Source of the DNA: Roseivirga ehrenbergii
Lineage (GTDB): Bacteria > Bacteroidota > Bacteroidia > Cytophagales > Cyclobacteriaceae
Length of the DNA stretch: 64,000 bases
Direction: 5' to 3'
NCBI RefSeq assembly: GCF_001593005.1
Contig: NZ_LQZQ01000045.1
Location: forward strand, 186,001-250,000
In this document: positions 14,386-23,228 of the stretch, one piece after another
Layout of the letters: each line of letters starts with the position of its first letter
How positions within the stretch are numbered: position 1 is the stretch's first letter
Made by a program: the position numbers and the translations under genes
Notes under the pieces: generated by a model
Databases searched by the model: none
What the model was told of the DNA's origin: nothing
The model's input: only the letters and a program-made list of their open reading frames with translations

Positions 14386-16994
14386 AACAACAAGCACCTC
14401 CTTTACTACTAAGAAGACTACTGAAACAAATAATTGCCTATGAAATCTACGATGAGGTAGAAGGTGATTTAGCAGAACTTTTTCATGAACGATTGAATGA
14501 AATGAGTTTAGCAAAAGCTAAATGGCTTTATTTCATCGATGTGCTTTGCTCGCTTCGCAACTTCAACTTAAAACGAAAACTCACATTTTATAATCCACTG
14601 GTCATGTACAAAAACTATTTTAAAATCACTTTTCGCAATTTGCTCAAACAGAAGGGCTATTCTTTTATTAATATTTTTGGGTTAGCCTTAGGTATGGCCT
14701 CTTGTCTGCTCATTCTTCTTTTTGTAAACAACGAGCTCAGTTTCGATGGTTTTCATGAAAAGAAGGACAATATTTATCGGTTAGACGAGGTGCAGAGCTT
14801 TGGTGCTGTTTCAGAACAGAAAGTAGCCTTATCTATGTATCCCATGGGGCCAAGCCTGCTGCTGGATTACCCAGAAGTGATTGATTTTGCCAGATTTTGG
14901 GGAACGAATAGAACTTTGTTGAAACATAATAATCAACCCTATTATGTTGAAAATTTAGCTCGTGTTGATACTTCGTTTTTGAAAATGTTTGACTTCAAAC
15001 TGGTTGAAGGAAATAAGGTAACTGTTTTTGAAGAACCCAATAATATCATCATAAGCGAATCACTGGCTAAAGTGATTTTTGGTAATGAAAACCCTATGGG
15101 CCAACTGATTGATGTGGATGATGACAGAGAAAATCAGATGAAAGTTGCTGGTGTTTTTGCCGATACTCCTGATAACTCTCATTTACAATTCGATGCCTTG
15201 GTCAGTACAACACTTTGGGACGAGGAAAATAGAGGAAACTGGGGGTGGAATTTTTTAAATACCTACATTCAGTTGGCAGATAATGCTGACGCTGAGAAAC
15301 TAGAAGCCAAGCTTGACGATTTCTTAGTGAAGTATTTGGGAAAGGATATTTTGAATGCATACTCTTTATTCCTTCAACCTCTATCTGATGTTCATTTAGG
15401 TTCAATGGACATAACCCACGATTATTATAACCATAAGAAATTCGACCGTAGTTCAGTGAATATATTTCTGATACTTGCCTTTTTCGTTTTGCTCATTGCC
15501 AGTATCAATTTTATGAACCTTTCTACAGCCAGAGCGGCTACCCGATCTAGAGAAGTAGGGGTTCGTAAATCAATAGGTGCCTTTAAAGGACAAATTACTG
15601 GGCAGTTTATGATGGAGTCCATTATGTTATCTTTCATTGCGCTAATTATTGCTTTTTTATTGAGTTGGGCAGCAATAGCTCCACTCAATGGTATTATTGA
15701 TAGAAATCTTGATCTGAGTCTCATTTTCCAGCCTATTAACCTAGTTCTTGTTTTGATTGTAACTACAACGATAGGGTTACTTTCAGGTGTTTACCCTGCT
15801 TTGGTAATGTCTAGATTCAATACAATAATGGCTTTAAAGGGGAGTGGAATGAAATCGGGAAAGTCGTTTTTTAGAAATGCACTGGTGGTTTTTCAATATG
15901 CTATTGCCATTACAATTATCATTGGTACCGTTTTGGCCACTGAACAGCTAAATTATATGCAAAATCTAGACTTGGGTTTTAAAAAGGATTTAGTCGTTGC
16001 TGTAAATATGTATAGCGATACAAATACTAAATATGATGTGTTGAAAACCGAGTTAATGAGTCAAAAAAACATTACCAATGTAACGGCTACCAAACAACGC
16101 TTGGGCAATAATCTACATCAAAACGGAATGCAGTATAGGTCAGATACGGCATTAATAACGGGAGTTACTTCTTCGGTAGTAGTAGATCATAACTTTATGG
16201 ACTTCTATGAGATGGAAGTGGTAGAAGGAAGGGCTTTGAGTGAAGAGTACGCTAATGATAAAGCAGGTTTAAGTTTTGTAGTAAATGAATCATTAGCAAA
16301 AGAACTGGGAGCTGGCGGTAAAGAGGTATTGGGTATGGCCTTTCATTACGATGGTATGGATACTTTGGGGACTATTGTAGGAGTGGTAAAAAATTTCAAT
16401 TACAATAAACTAAACCTGAAGGTCGACCCGCTCTTTCTTTCCTATCAAGAATGGGGTTGGAGTGAGGTGAATGTTAAACTCAAGGCTGATAATATCCAAG
16501 AAGGACTTGCTGAAATAGAGTCGGTATGGTCTACACTATTCCCTCAGCGTCCATTCGAATACCAATTTTTAGACGACCACATTGATAAAATGTACAGGTC
16601 TGAGCAGCAGCTTACCAAAGTAATCAGCATTTTGTCTGTCTTGGCCATTATTATTGCTTCTTTAGGGCTTTTTGGTTTGGCTTCATTCACTGTAAAGCAA
16701 AGGTTAAAAGAAATGGGAATCAGAAAAGTTTTAGGCGCTTCGGTAAGTGAAATAGTAATGATTCTTTCAAAGAAATTCACAGCCCTGGTTTTGATTGCAT
16801 TTCTTATTTCTGCCCCAATTACTTACTACTTAATGGAGGGATGGTTAGCAGGCTACGCTTATAGCGTAGGTATTGGAGCTGGTATTTTCTTGCTTGTTGG
16901 CGTAGGTTCTTGGTTGATTGCCTTACTCACTGTCAGTTTTCAGTCTTATCGTGTGGCCAGTTCAAACCCTGTTGAAACTTTAAGGATAGAGTAA
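14382..16994 (+). CDS. FtsX/MacB-type ABC transporter permease with N-terminal prefix domain
   Basis: This 870-residue membrane protein has the same architecture as the one at 2077: a prefix (YDEVEGDLAELFHERLNEM), a first helix near residues 92-112, a MacB-type periplasmic domain, an FtsX block near 360-480 (REVGVRKSIGAF), a second periplasmic part, and a last FtsX block near 750-865 (KEMGIRKVLGAS). I start it at the ATG at 14382, which overlaps the padR stop; an upstream TTG at 14349 is in frame but would lie deep inside padR. No ATPase gene is nearby. The flavoprotein gene follows 30 nt later and may be co-transcribed. Confidence 0.88.
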   Translation: MKQQAPPLLLRRLLKQIIAYEIYDEVEGDLAELFHERLNEMSLAKAKWLYFIDVLCSLRNFNLKRKLTFYNPLVMYKNYFKITFRNLLKQKGYSFINIFGLALGMASCLLILLFVNNELSFDGFHEKKDNIYRLDEVQSFGAVSEQKVALSMYPMGPSLLLDYPEVIDFARFWGTNRTLLKHNNQPYYVENLARVDTSFLKMFDFKLVEGNKVTVFEEPNNIIISESLAKVIFGNENPMGQLIDVDDDRENQMKVAGVFADTPDNSHLQFDALVSTTLWDEENRGNWGWNFLNTYIQLADNADAEKLEAKLDDFLVKYLGKDILNAYSLFLQPLSDVHLGSMDITHDYYNHKKFDRSSVNIFLILAFFVLLIASINFMNLSTARAATRSREVGVRKSIGAFKGQITGQFMMESIMLSFIALIIAFLLSWAAIAPLNGIIDRNLDLSLIFQPINLVLVLIVTTTIGLLSGVYPALVMSRFNTIMALKGSGMKSGKSFFRNALVVFQYAIAITIIIGTVLATEQLNYMQNLDLGFKKDLVVAVNMYSDTNTKYDVLKTELMSQKNITNVTATKQRLGNNLHQNGMQYRSDTALITGVTSSVVVDHNFMDFYEMEVVEGRALSEEYANDKAGLSFVVNESLAKELGAGGKEVLGMAFHYDGMDTLGTIVGVVKNFNYNKLNLKVDPLFLSYQEWGWSEVNVKLKADNIQEGLAEIESVWSTLFPQRPFEYQFLDDHIDKMYRSEQQLTKVISILSVLAIIIASLGLFGLASFTVKQRLKEMGIRKVLGASVSEIVMILSKKFTALVLIAFLISAPITYYLMEGWLAGYAYSVGIGAGIFLLVGVGSWLIALLTVSFQSYRVASSNPVETLRIE

Positions 16995-17024
16995 GGCATT
17001 GAATTAGTCTTTATATCTTTGGGC

Positions 17025-18239
17025 ATGCCCCAAAATATAGCTGTTATTGGAGGAGGGGCGGCAGGTTTTTTTGCCGCCTTTTCTTGTAAAACCCATTCAC
17101 CCGATACTAGGGTTACCATTTTTGAGAAGACCGGAAAGTTGCTCTCTAAAGTAAAGGTTTCTGGAGGTGGGCGCTGTAATGTAACGCATGCCTGTTTTAG
17201 TAATGGTGACTTGATTAAATTCTATCCAAGAGGGGGCAAACATTTAAAAAAAGTATTTGGACAATTTACCACAAGCGACACAGTGGCTTGGTTTGAAGAA
17301 AGAGGAGTAGAGCTGAAAGCTGAGGCCGATAACCGAATGTTTCCGATTACGGATAACTCGCAAACGATTATTGATTGCTTTTTAAAGGAAGCGAATAAGC
17401 TTGGTATTCAAGTGGTAGTTAACGCCAATGTAAATTCTATTCAACCTAAACACCCTGGTTTTGATTTGAAAATTGGAGACAAAACTCAGCATTTCGATAA
17501 GGTAATAGTCGCTTCTGGTGGAAGCCCAAAAGCACAAGGCTTTGACTGGCTGAAAGTTTTAGGACATGAAATTATTCCTCCAGTTCCTTCACTGTTTACT
17601 TTCAACATGCCTAAGGAGCCTATCAAGAATTTAATGGGACTGTCGGTCCCAAATGCTACGGTGCGAGTTCAGGGTACTAAATTGCAGCAATCGGGGCCAT
17701 TATTGATTACCCATTGGGGAATGAGTGGTCCAGCCATATTAAAGACTTCTGCTTGGGGAGCTCGTGTGCTTTCAGATCTTAATTATGATTTTAAAATTCA
17801 GGTAAACTGGTTGGGTTCAATGAATGAAGAAGAGTTGAGGACTTGGTTTATCAATTCTCTTCAAACCATAGGAAAAAGGAAAATTAGGAATAAGAATCCA
17901 TTTGAGATACCTAATCGACTTTGGGATTTCTTTTTAGAGAAAGTAGAAATTGATGGAGAGGGTATTTGGGCAGAACTGGGCAAGAAAAGCCTCAATAGGT
18001 TAATTAATCTACTGCTCAATGATACTTATGAGGTGAAAGGAAAAACTACTTTTAAGGAAGAGTTTGTTACCTCGGGAGGAGTTGCACTTTCTGATGTTGA
18101 CTTTAATTCAATGGAGAGCAGAAAGTGCCCCAGTTTATTCTTTGCAGGCGAAGTAATTGATGTGGACGGTGTAACCGGAGGTTTCAATTTTCAGGCCGCT
18201 TGGAGTACAGGGTTTGTGGCTGGTAAAACTTCCGAATAG
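17025..18239 (+). CDS. FAD-dependent flavoprotein of the HI0933/YhiN family
   Basis: The 404-residue cytoplasmic protein has the dinucleotide-binding IAVIGGGAAGFFAA at residues 6-19 and the family SGGGRCNVTHA loop. Its C-terminal signature starts at TSGGV and includes FFAGEVIDVDGVTGGFNFQ, closing the FAD site. These BaiN/YhiN-like proteins are oxidoreductases acting on unsaturated rings or unknown substrates. I start at ATG 17025; a TTG six bases earlier is also in frame. It lies 30 nt after the permease gene and ends at a shared bidirectional terminator. Confidence 0.9.
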   Translation: MPQNIAVIGGGAAGFFAAFSCKTHSPDTRVTIFEKTGKLLSKVKVSGGGRCNVTHACFSNGDLIKFYPRGGKHLKKVFGQFTTSDTVAWFEERGVELKAEADNRMFPITDNSQTIIDCFLKEANKLGIQVVVNANVNSIQPKHPGFDLKIGDKTQHFDKVIVASGGSPKAQGFDWLKVLGHEIIPPVPSLFTFNMPKEPIKNLMGLSVPNATVRVQGTKLQQSGPLLITHWGMSGPAILKTSAWGARVLSDLNYDFKIQVNWLGSMNEEELRTWFINSLQTIGKRKIRNKNPFEIPNRLWDFFLEKVEIDGEGIWAELGKKSLNRLINLLLNDTYEVKGKTTFKEEFVTSGGVALSDVDFNSMESRKCPSLFFAGEVIDVDGVTGGFNFQAAWSTGFVAGKTSE

Positions 18240-18256
18240 ATTTATAAGGCACAAAA

Positions 18257-18286
18257 AAAGAGCTCCTGATTTTTCAGAAGCTCTTT
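18257..18286. terminator. Bidirectional terminator between convergent genes
   Basis: AAAGAGCT-C-CTGA pairs with TCAG-A-AGCTCTTT, giving 12 paired bases and one mismatch around a TTTT loop, midway between the stops at 18239 (+) and 18310 (-). Confidence 0.75.
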
Positions 18287-18309
18287 GAGTTGATAGTTTC
18301 AAACTCAAT

Positions 18310-18684
18310 TTAGATTTTCACAAGCTCAGCTTGAATGTTATACTTGTCAATAATACGTTGAGTGAACTGCATGCTACCGTGCGGCACATAAATCTGAAAT
18401 TCACCACTTTTCATTTTAGCCAATAGCTCAAGTACTTTCCATTTGCTGGCTAATTCGCTAGGGTCAACATCTTTCTTAGAGATTTCGAAATAACCTTTAC
18501 CTCCCCATTTTTCACCTGTAATATCAGGGATCAATTCAGATTCGTGATTTTGGCCTACGATACTTGCAGGTGCTTCATAAGGTTCAATAGTGGCTTTAAT
18601 GTCAGTGTAACCTCTGCGCAAAAGCTTACTAATTACTTCTTCAATTTTCTCATCGTACTTTGAACCTTTAGATTCTGCTGTCAT
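18310..18684 (-). CDS. Conserved hypothetical protein
   Basis: I recognise no family for this 124-residue soluble protein. It starts with a charged helix (YDEKIEEVISKLLRRGYTDIKATIEPYE) and has a central segment with aromatic and glycine residues. It ends in an alpha/beta pattern (FQIYVPHGSMQFTQRIIDKYNIQAEL). No signal peptide, membrane helix or cysteine is present, so it is likely cytoplasmic. It is a single-gene unit flanked by a terminator on one side and a lipoprotein gene on the other. Confidence 0.7.
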   Translation of the reverse strand: MTAESKGSKYDEKIEEVISKLLRRGYTDIKATIEPYEAPASIVGQNHESELIPDITGEKWGGKGYFEISKKDVDPSELASKWKVLELLAKMKSGEFQIYVPHGSMQFTQRIIDKYNIQAELVKI

Positions 18685-18789
18685 AACTTCTTTTTTGGAT
18701 TAGAAATCCGTTCAATTAAACAATATATTCAAAAAAGCAGGATTGATGTTTGTTAATCAAACCCTACCTTATATAAATTCTAATAGATT

Positions 18790-19380
18790 TTAATTTCCCT
18801 CCGGTGGGGTAATCATAATATGAGCCCGGTGTGTTCCAGGAAACATCAACCAAGGATGGCCAGGGCCATTTGGTCGTAGGGGTAATCCTGTCGAGGCCTG
18901 AGTGGCTTTAGGCGTATAGATCACGTATCTATAACTCGCGCCTTCTATCTCCTCCGTATCAGGATTATATTTGGCATTTTGGCCATAATAGATATGAAGT
19001 ACAGAGCCGTAGTTAGGCATTTTTAAAGTCCCAGCTTCGGCTTCGGCTTCTCTCATTGTCAGTACTTCTGCTCGACTTTTACCTTTCGCCTTTAAATCAC
19101 GTCCGCGTGCCATAAAGGGCTCCGCATCAACACCGTAACAAACTACCTCAAATCCTTCTTGATTTGGATCGTCTGATCGAACAATGAAACCGTTTGTTCC
19201 TTCACGTAGGGTGATAAACTTTCCATCTTTATCAAATCCATATACATGAGCCCCGTCTCTTACTTCAACAGGTGCAGCAAGTAATGCCATTTTTATTTGA
19301 TCTTCCTTATTGTCTTGAGCATTGCAGCTGACACATAAGGCTAGTAAAAAACAGAATGAGATAAACTTTAGGGGTTTCAT
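18790..19380 (-). CDS. Lipoprotein of unknown function
   Basis: I start this 196-residue protein at ATG 19380, because it directly precedes a lipoprotein signal (MKPLKFISFCFLLALCVSCN, lipobox Cys19); a longer frame reaching 19566 would bury the signal inside the chain. The mature part looks globular and ends with histidine- and proline-rich text (GPGHPWLMFPGTHRAHIMITPP). An MREAEAEAG helix lies in the middle. No known domain is recognised. A periplasmic, metal-binding or haem-protecting role is conceivable because of the C-terminal histidines, but this is speculation. Confidence 0.72.
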   Translation of the reverse strand: MKPLKFISFCFLLALCVSCNAQDNKEDQIKMALLAAPVEVRDGAHVYGFDKDGKFITLREGTNGFIVRSDDPNQEGFEVVCYGVDAEPFMARGRDLKAKGKSRAEVLTMREAEAEAGTLKMPNYGSVLHIYYGQNAKYNPDTEEIEGASYRYVIYTPKATQASTGLPLRPNGPGHPWLMFPGTHRAHIMITPPEGN

Positions 19381-19593
19381 TTGCGCAGATATGCCGCAAT
19401 ATACAAATTGTCTAGCATTTAACAGAATATACTGCTCAATAGAATTAATTAATAGTAAATAAATTGTTATGTTGGAAGGTTTTTCTAAAAATAGAAAGCC
19501 TGAATTTCGTGCTTTAAACCTTAATAGCACAGAATAGGTGTGGGCTAACTTGAAAAGTTTCCTCATCTTTAGCCCTATTGAGAATATCGTTAT

Positions 19594-20154
19594 ATGGAAA
19601 GATCAATTTACCGCACTGTTAATTATTCTAAAACTCTGATTACGGAATTAATGATTCCTTCTTACGCTAATTTTGGAGGCAAAATTCATGGGGGAACGAT
19701 TCTGTCTTTAATGGACAAGGTGGCTTATGCCTGTTCGGCCAAGCATGCCGGTGGTTATTGCGTTACGGCTTCAATGAATGTGGTCGATTTTTTAGCACCT
19801 GTTGAGGTAGGCGACTTGGTTCATTTACATGCTTCTGTAAATCACGTAGGTACTTCTTCTGTAACGGTGGGAATAAGAGTAGAGGCGGAGAGTATTATTA
19901 CGGGGGAAATCAGACATACAAACTCTTCATACTTTACTATGGTGCGCTTGGATGCAACTTCTAAGAAGGCAATTCCAGTTCCTGGTTTGATACTTGAAAC
20001 CAGAGAAGATATGAGACGATTTTTAGAGGCGATGAAACGCAAAGAATTGGTGCAGGAATACAAGGCCAACTTCAAGAATACTGTGGATAGCTTAGACCTA
20101 GATCATATTGAAGAATTGTTGAAGGGGCAGAACTGCCAGATTCAAGGGACTTGA
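19594..20154 (+). CDS. Acyl-CoA thioesterase, hotdog fold (YciA/BFIT type)
   Basis: The 186-residue cytoplasmic enzyme has a single hotdog domain: YANFGGKIHGGTILSLMDKVAY, where HGG and MD are the family motif and the aspartate is catalytic, then TASMNVVDFLAPVEVGDLV. A helical C-terminal extension of about 50 residues follows. Such enzymes hydrolyse acyl-CoA esters to control CoA pools. It stands alone on the plus strand, with its stop only 7 nt from the convergent beta-propeller gene. Confidence 0.9.
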   Translation: MERSIYRTVNYSKTLITELMIPSYANFGGKIHGGTILSLMDKVAYACSAKHAGGYCVTASMNVVDFLAPVEVGDLVHLHASVNHVGTSSVTVGIRVEAESIITGEIRHTNSSYFTMVRLDATSKKAIPVPGLILETREDMRRFLEAMKRKELVQEYKANFKNTVDSLDLDHIEELLKGQNCQIQGT

Positions 20155-20161
20155 GCCAATT

Positions 20162-21223
20162 CTACTCAGCAATAAAAGCCGCACAACGTACCGCACTCAA
20201 GTTTTGACTTATAGTAGTCCAATGCTGGCCTTTGTCCATCGAGGCATAGAGGTTACCATTGTTTGTGCCGAAGGCCAAAGTATTACCTTTAATGTCCATT
20301 GCATCGCGCAAAACCAAATCAAATGCAGGGTTAGGAAGCCCATTTTCGAGCGACCTCCAATTTTGCCCAGCATCTTTTGTATAATAGACGGCTAATTTTT
20401 GATGGTGAGGGATCCTTAAATGATCGCTTTGTGCCGGAATTACCCAAGCCTCTAAATCATTGTCATCCGCAATGGCCATCGCAAAACCATACACTGCTTT
20501 CCCCATATGGTCAGTAATGTCTTGCCAAGTTTTTCCCAGGTCTTCAGAGCGGTAGATTCCACAGTGGTTTTGTTGCCAAAGCACATTGGGGTTCAATTTT
20601 GATTGGTAAATCGTATGCGGATCGTGGCCTACTACACTTTCTGTATTGGGTAAAAAGAAGGCTTTGAGCCCTGTGTTTGTTGGTTGCCAAGTAATGCCGC
20701 CATCATAAGTTTGGAAAACTCCCGCACAACTAACGCCCACCGTTAAATGGTTTTCATTTTCCGAATTGGAAAGAACGGTATGTAAAAATGGGGAGTTGCT
20801 TCCTTTTCCACCACCTTGCCAACTCGAGCGAGAAGGATGGTTGCTGAGGCCATTCATTTCGTTCCAACTTTTGCCTAAATCATCAGAATAAAATAAGGCA
20901 GCGGGTTCAGCGCCAATATAGAGACGTTGAATATTGCCAATATTCTGAGATTCAATCGTCCAAATGGATTTTAGTGTAAAGGGGCTTTCCGTTGAAAATT
21001 TGGGGCTGCTCACTTCAGTAAATGTTTCGCCCATGTTTATTGAAACATAAACCTTTGGCCCCCAGTGTTTGTGGTTGATGGCTACCCACCAATGTTGATT
21101 TTTATCTGCATGAAAAGCACCAATAGGCATTCCTATAAAGTGGATATCGGCCAAAACCCATTCGCTGTTTACTGCTTGCTTGAAAATAAGCAAGCCCTTG
21201 TCTGTGCCTACTGCTAACTTCAT
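20162..21223 (-). CDS. Asp-box (BNR) beta-propeller protein coupled to a MoaD-like gene
   Basis: This 353-residue protein has at least six Asp-box turns of the SxDxGxxW type: SINMGETF, YSDDLGKSW, TYDGGITW, RSEDLGKTW, TKDAGQNW and SMDKGQHW. It therefore folds as a sortilin/sialidase-like beta-propeller. No signal peptide is seen, unlike true sialidases, and the catalytic sialidase arginine triad is not evident, so it is probably a cytoplasmic binding protein. Its ATG overlaps the stop of the MoaD-like gene by one base (TAATG), implying a stoichiometric pair. From memory, this pairing recurs in other phyla with no assigned function. Confidence 0.82.
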   Translation of the reverse strand: MKLAVGTDKGLLIFKQAVNSEWVLADIHFIGMPIGAFHADKNQHWWVAINHKHWGPKVYVSINMGETFTEVSSPKFSTESPFTLKSIWTIESQNIGNIQRLYIGAEPAALFYSDDLGKSWNEMNGLSNHPSRSSWQGGGKGSNSPFLHTVLSNSENENHLTVGVSCAGVFQTYDGGITWQPTNTGLKAFFLPNTESVVGHDPHTIYQSKLNPNVLWQQNHCGIYRSEDLGKTWQDITDHMGKAVYGFAMAIADDNDLEAWVIPAQSDHLRIPHHQKLAVYYTKDAGQNWRSLENGLPNPAFDLVLRDAMDIKGNTLAFGTNNGNLYASMDKGQHWTTISQNLSAVRCAAFIAE

Positions 21224-21489
21224 TATCCTCCTGATATGGCTTGTATTATATGAATCTGAGCCGATTTCGGTAGTTCTGAATGTACCTTCTCGTTATAAGG
21301 TTCATCGTCAATATAGAACTTTACGTGTTCTCTGATCTGACCTTTCTCGTCAACCAAATAGCCTTGTATTCCTTGGTGTTTTTTCTCTAGTTCCGAAAGA
21401 AGTGTTTCAATGCTGTCCGCTTCAATGTATTCTTCCTTTAAGTTAGGGAAGAAGGTTTTGAGGGCAGATGTAAACATTAAATGAGGCAT
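21223..21489 (-). CDS. MoaD/ThiS-family ubiquitin-like sulfur-carrier protein
   Basis: The 88-residue protein has a beta-grasp fold pattern and ends in SGG, the di-glycine tail that is adenylated and thiocarboxylated in MoaD and ThiS. The region REHVKFYIDDEPY followed by IHIIQAISGG is typical. It lies 41 nt after moaC and is coupled to the beta-propeller gene. In Moco synthesis MoaD would partner MoaE, but no moaE is in this window. It may be a true MoaD or a carrier dedicated to its propeller partner; I lean to the second. Confidence 0.82.
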   Translation of the reverse strand: MPHLMFTSALKTFFPNLKEEYIEADSIETLLSELEKKHQGIQGYLVDEKGQIREHVKFYIDDEPYNEKVHSELPKSAQIHIIQAISGG

Positions 21490-21530
21490 AAACTCAAAGC
21501 TATTAAAATCTGTAAGAATTCAATTCAAAA

Positions 21531-22007
21531 TTAAGCTTGGCCAAAATCACTTTTCCCGCCTGTTTTCTTGATCAAACGGGTGTTTTCAATTTCGATGTTA
21601 TGAGAAAATGCCTTGCACATATCATAAACCGTTAAGGCAGCGACTGAAGCGCCTGTCAAAGCTTCCATTTCAACCCCAGTTTTTCCAAAGGTTCTGGCCT
21701 CGCAGGTAATTTCAACCCGAAGATTTTCTAACAGTTTAATGTCAATTTCAACTTTGCTCAAAGGTAGATTATGGCAAAGTGGAATCAATTCAGAAGTTCT
21801 TTTGGCTCCTTGAATGCCGGCAATAATGGCGGTTTGAAAAACAGGGCCTTTTAAAGTTTTGATTTCACCTTCAGCAATATGAGCCTTCATTTCTTCTGGC
21901 AGTTGAACAATACTTTGAGCAATGGCGGTACGTTTGGTCTCCGCTTTATCGCCAACATCTACCATGGTGGGCTTGTTCTTATCTATATGGGTGAATTCTT
22001 TGCTCAT
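21531..22007 (-). CDS. moaC: Cyclic pyranopterin monophosphate synthase
   Basis: This 158-residue enzyme converts the MoaA product (3',8-cyclo-GTP) to cPMP in molybdenum cofactor synthesis. Family motifs are all present: [16 protein letters not shown] near the N-terminus, the [24 protein letters not shown] segment with the catalytic lysine and histidine, and [22 protein letters not shown] near the end. Length is normal. It follows moeA by 3 nt in the order moaA-moeA-moaC. Confidence 0.95.
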   Translation of the reverse strand: MSKEFTHIDKNKPTMVDVGDKAETKRTAIAQSIVQLPEEMKAHIAEGEIKTLKGPVFQTAIIAGIQGAKRTSELIPLCHNLPLSKVEIDIKLLENLRVEITCEARTFGKTGVEMEALTGASVAALTVYDMCKAFSHNIEIENTRLIKKTGGKSDFGQA

Positions 22008-22010
22008 GAT

Positions 22011-23219
22011 TTAAAACAGATTTCTAAAAGGTACAAAATCGTAGACTTCTCCTGCTTTGAAATCTGACTTTTCAGCAGGTAGAATTACGAAACCATCGGC
22101 CACAGCAAGATTAGCGAAATCTCCCGATCCATGTCCGATAAATGGTGAAGCCGTTAAGGTTCCGTTTTCATCAATGGCAATGGCGCATTCTAAAAAGTAG
22201 GTAAGTGGAGGAGGGAAGTTGACTTCTTTATTAAGTTTCACTTTAATGCTTTTTGATTCAGTCTTCAGCGAAGCATTTACCCAGGCTTGAATATATACCG
22301 AGGCACACATGAATGAAGAAACTGGATTGCCTGGCAAGGCAAAAATGGTGGTTCCATTGGGTGCAGTACCAAACCAAAAGGGCTTTCCTGGTCGCTGATT
22401 TACTTTGTGAAAATGCTTCTGAACTCCCAATTCCTCTAAAATTTCTGGTAGATAGTCAAATTTTCCCTTCGACACACCTCCCGATAAAACAATGCATTGA
22501 TAGGTTTTGATCAAGGCTGCCAAATCTTCTTTCATCACAGCCTTGTTGTCGTTCATGTGATGCATGGAGGTTTCTATGCCATATTGATTAAGCAAGGCTT
22601 GCACTCCGTAATTACCAGACCTCCTAATTTGATGCGCTTCAGGTGTGGTTTCTATAGGTACTAATTCATCGCCAGTGGTAATTATCACAGCTTTGGGCGG
22701 AATAAGTACCGAAAGTTCAGCCTTTCCAATGGCTGCTGCAATATTCATTTCAGGAGCACCTAATCGGATTCCTTTTTTAAGAAGGGTATCACCCGATTGT
22801 TTATCCATTCCCTTGAAATGGACGTTTTGTTGAGGCTTAACCGTTTCAATATTAACGGTTGCCGTATCATCTGTAATCGTTATGTCTTCGTAACGAATAA
22901 CGGTATCCAAGCCAATGGGCATCATGGCACCCGTCATAATTTGCACACATTTAGCTGCATTCTTGACGGTGTATTGTGGTGTGCCTGCCGGAATAGTTTT
23001 TTCGATTTTAAAGCTGCGTTGCCCTTTTTCGAACTCGGAAAATGCAATGGCAATTCCGTCCATTGTTACTCGGTCAAAAGGAGGGAAGGGACGATCGGCT
23101 TTGAGGTCTTCGTTTAAAATTAGGCCTACACAGTCCTTCAACTCCCTTTGTTCAACCAAAGGAACGAAAGGGTGACTTTTAACAATATTAAGTGCTTCTG
23201 TAAACTGAATGAATTCCAT
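22011..23219 (-). CDS. moeA: Molybdopterin molybdenumtransferase
   Basis: The 402-residue enzyme inserts molybdate into adenylylated molybdopterin. It shows the N-terminal DRPFPPFDRVTMDGIAI (residues about 38-54), the MPIGLDTVIRYED segment, the MoCF-type domain motifs SGGVSKGKFDYLPE and RPGKPFWFG, and ALPGNPVSSFMC. Length and order of domains are normal. It lies 9 nt after moaA and 3 nt before moaC. A MogA/MoaB adenylyltransferase partner is not in the window. Confidence 0.95.
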   Translation of the reverse strand: MEFIQFTEALNIVKSHPFVPLVEQRELKDCVGLILNEDLKADRPFPPFDRVTMDGIAIAFSEFEKGQRSFKIEKTIPAGTPQYTVKNAAKCVQIMTGAMMPIGLDTVIRYEDITITDDTATVNIETVKPQQNVHFKGMDKQSGDTLLKKGIRLGAPEMNIAAAIGKAELSVLIPPKAVIITTGDELVPIETTPEAHQIRRSGNYGVQALLNQYGIETSMHHMNDNKAVMKEDLAALIKTYQCIVLSGGVSKGKFDYLPEILEELGVQKHFHKVNQRPGKPFWFGTAPNGTTIFALPGNPVSSFMCASVYIQAWVNASLKTESKSIKVKLNKEVNFPPPLTYFLECAIAIDENGTLTASPFIGHGSGDFANLAVADGFVILPAEKSDFKAGEVYDFVPFRNLF

Positions 23220-23228
23220 AAGGTGATT

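Noticed and set aside
19381-19566. 62-codon upstream extension of the lipoprotein gene at 18790
   Set aside because: A lipoprotein signal begins exactly at ATG 19380, so the upstream frame would bury it; the extension is probably untranslated.
20162-21223. Reading the beta-propeller protein as a sialidase
   Set aside because: Asp-boxes occur in many propellers; there is no signal peptide and no evident catalytic arginine triad or tyrosine/glutamate pair, and the context is cofactor synthesis.
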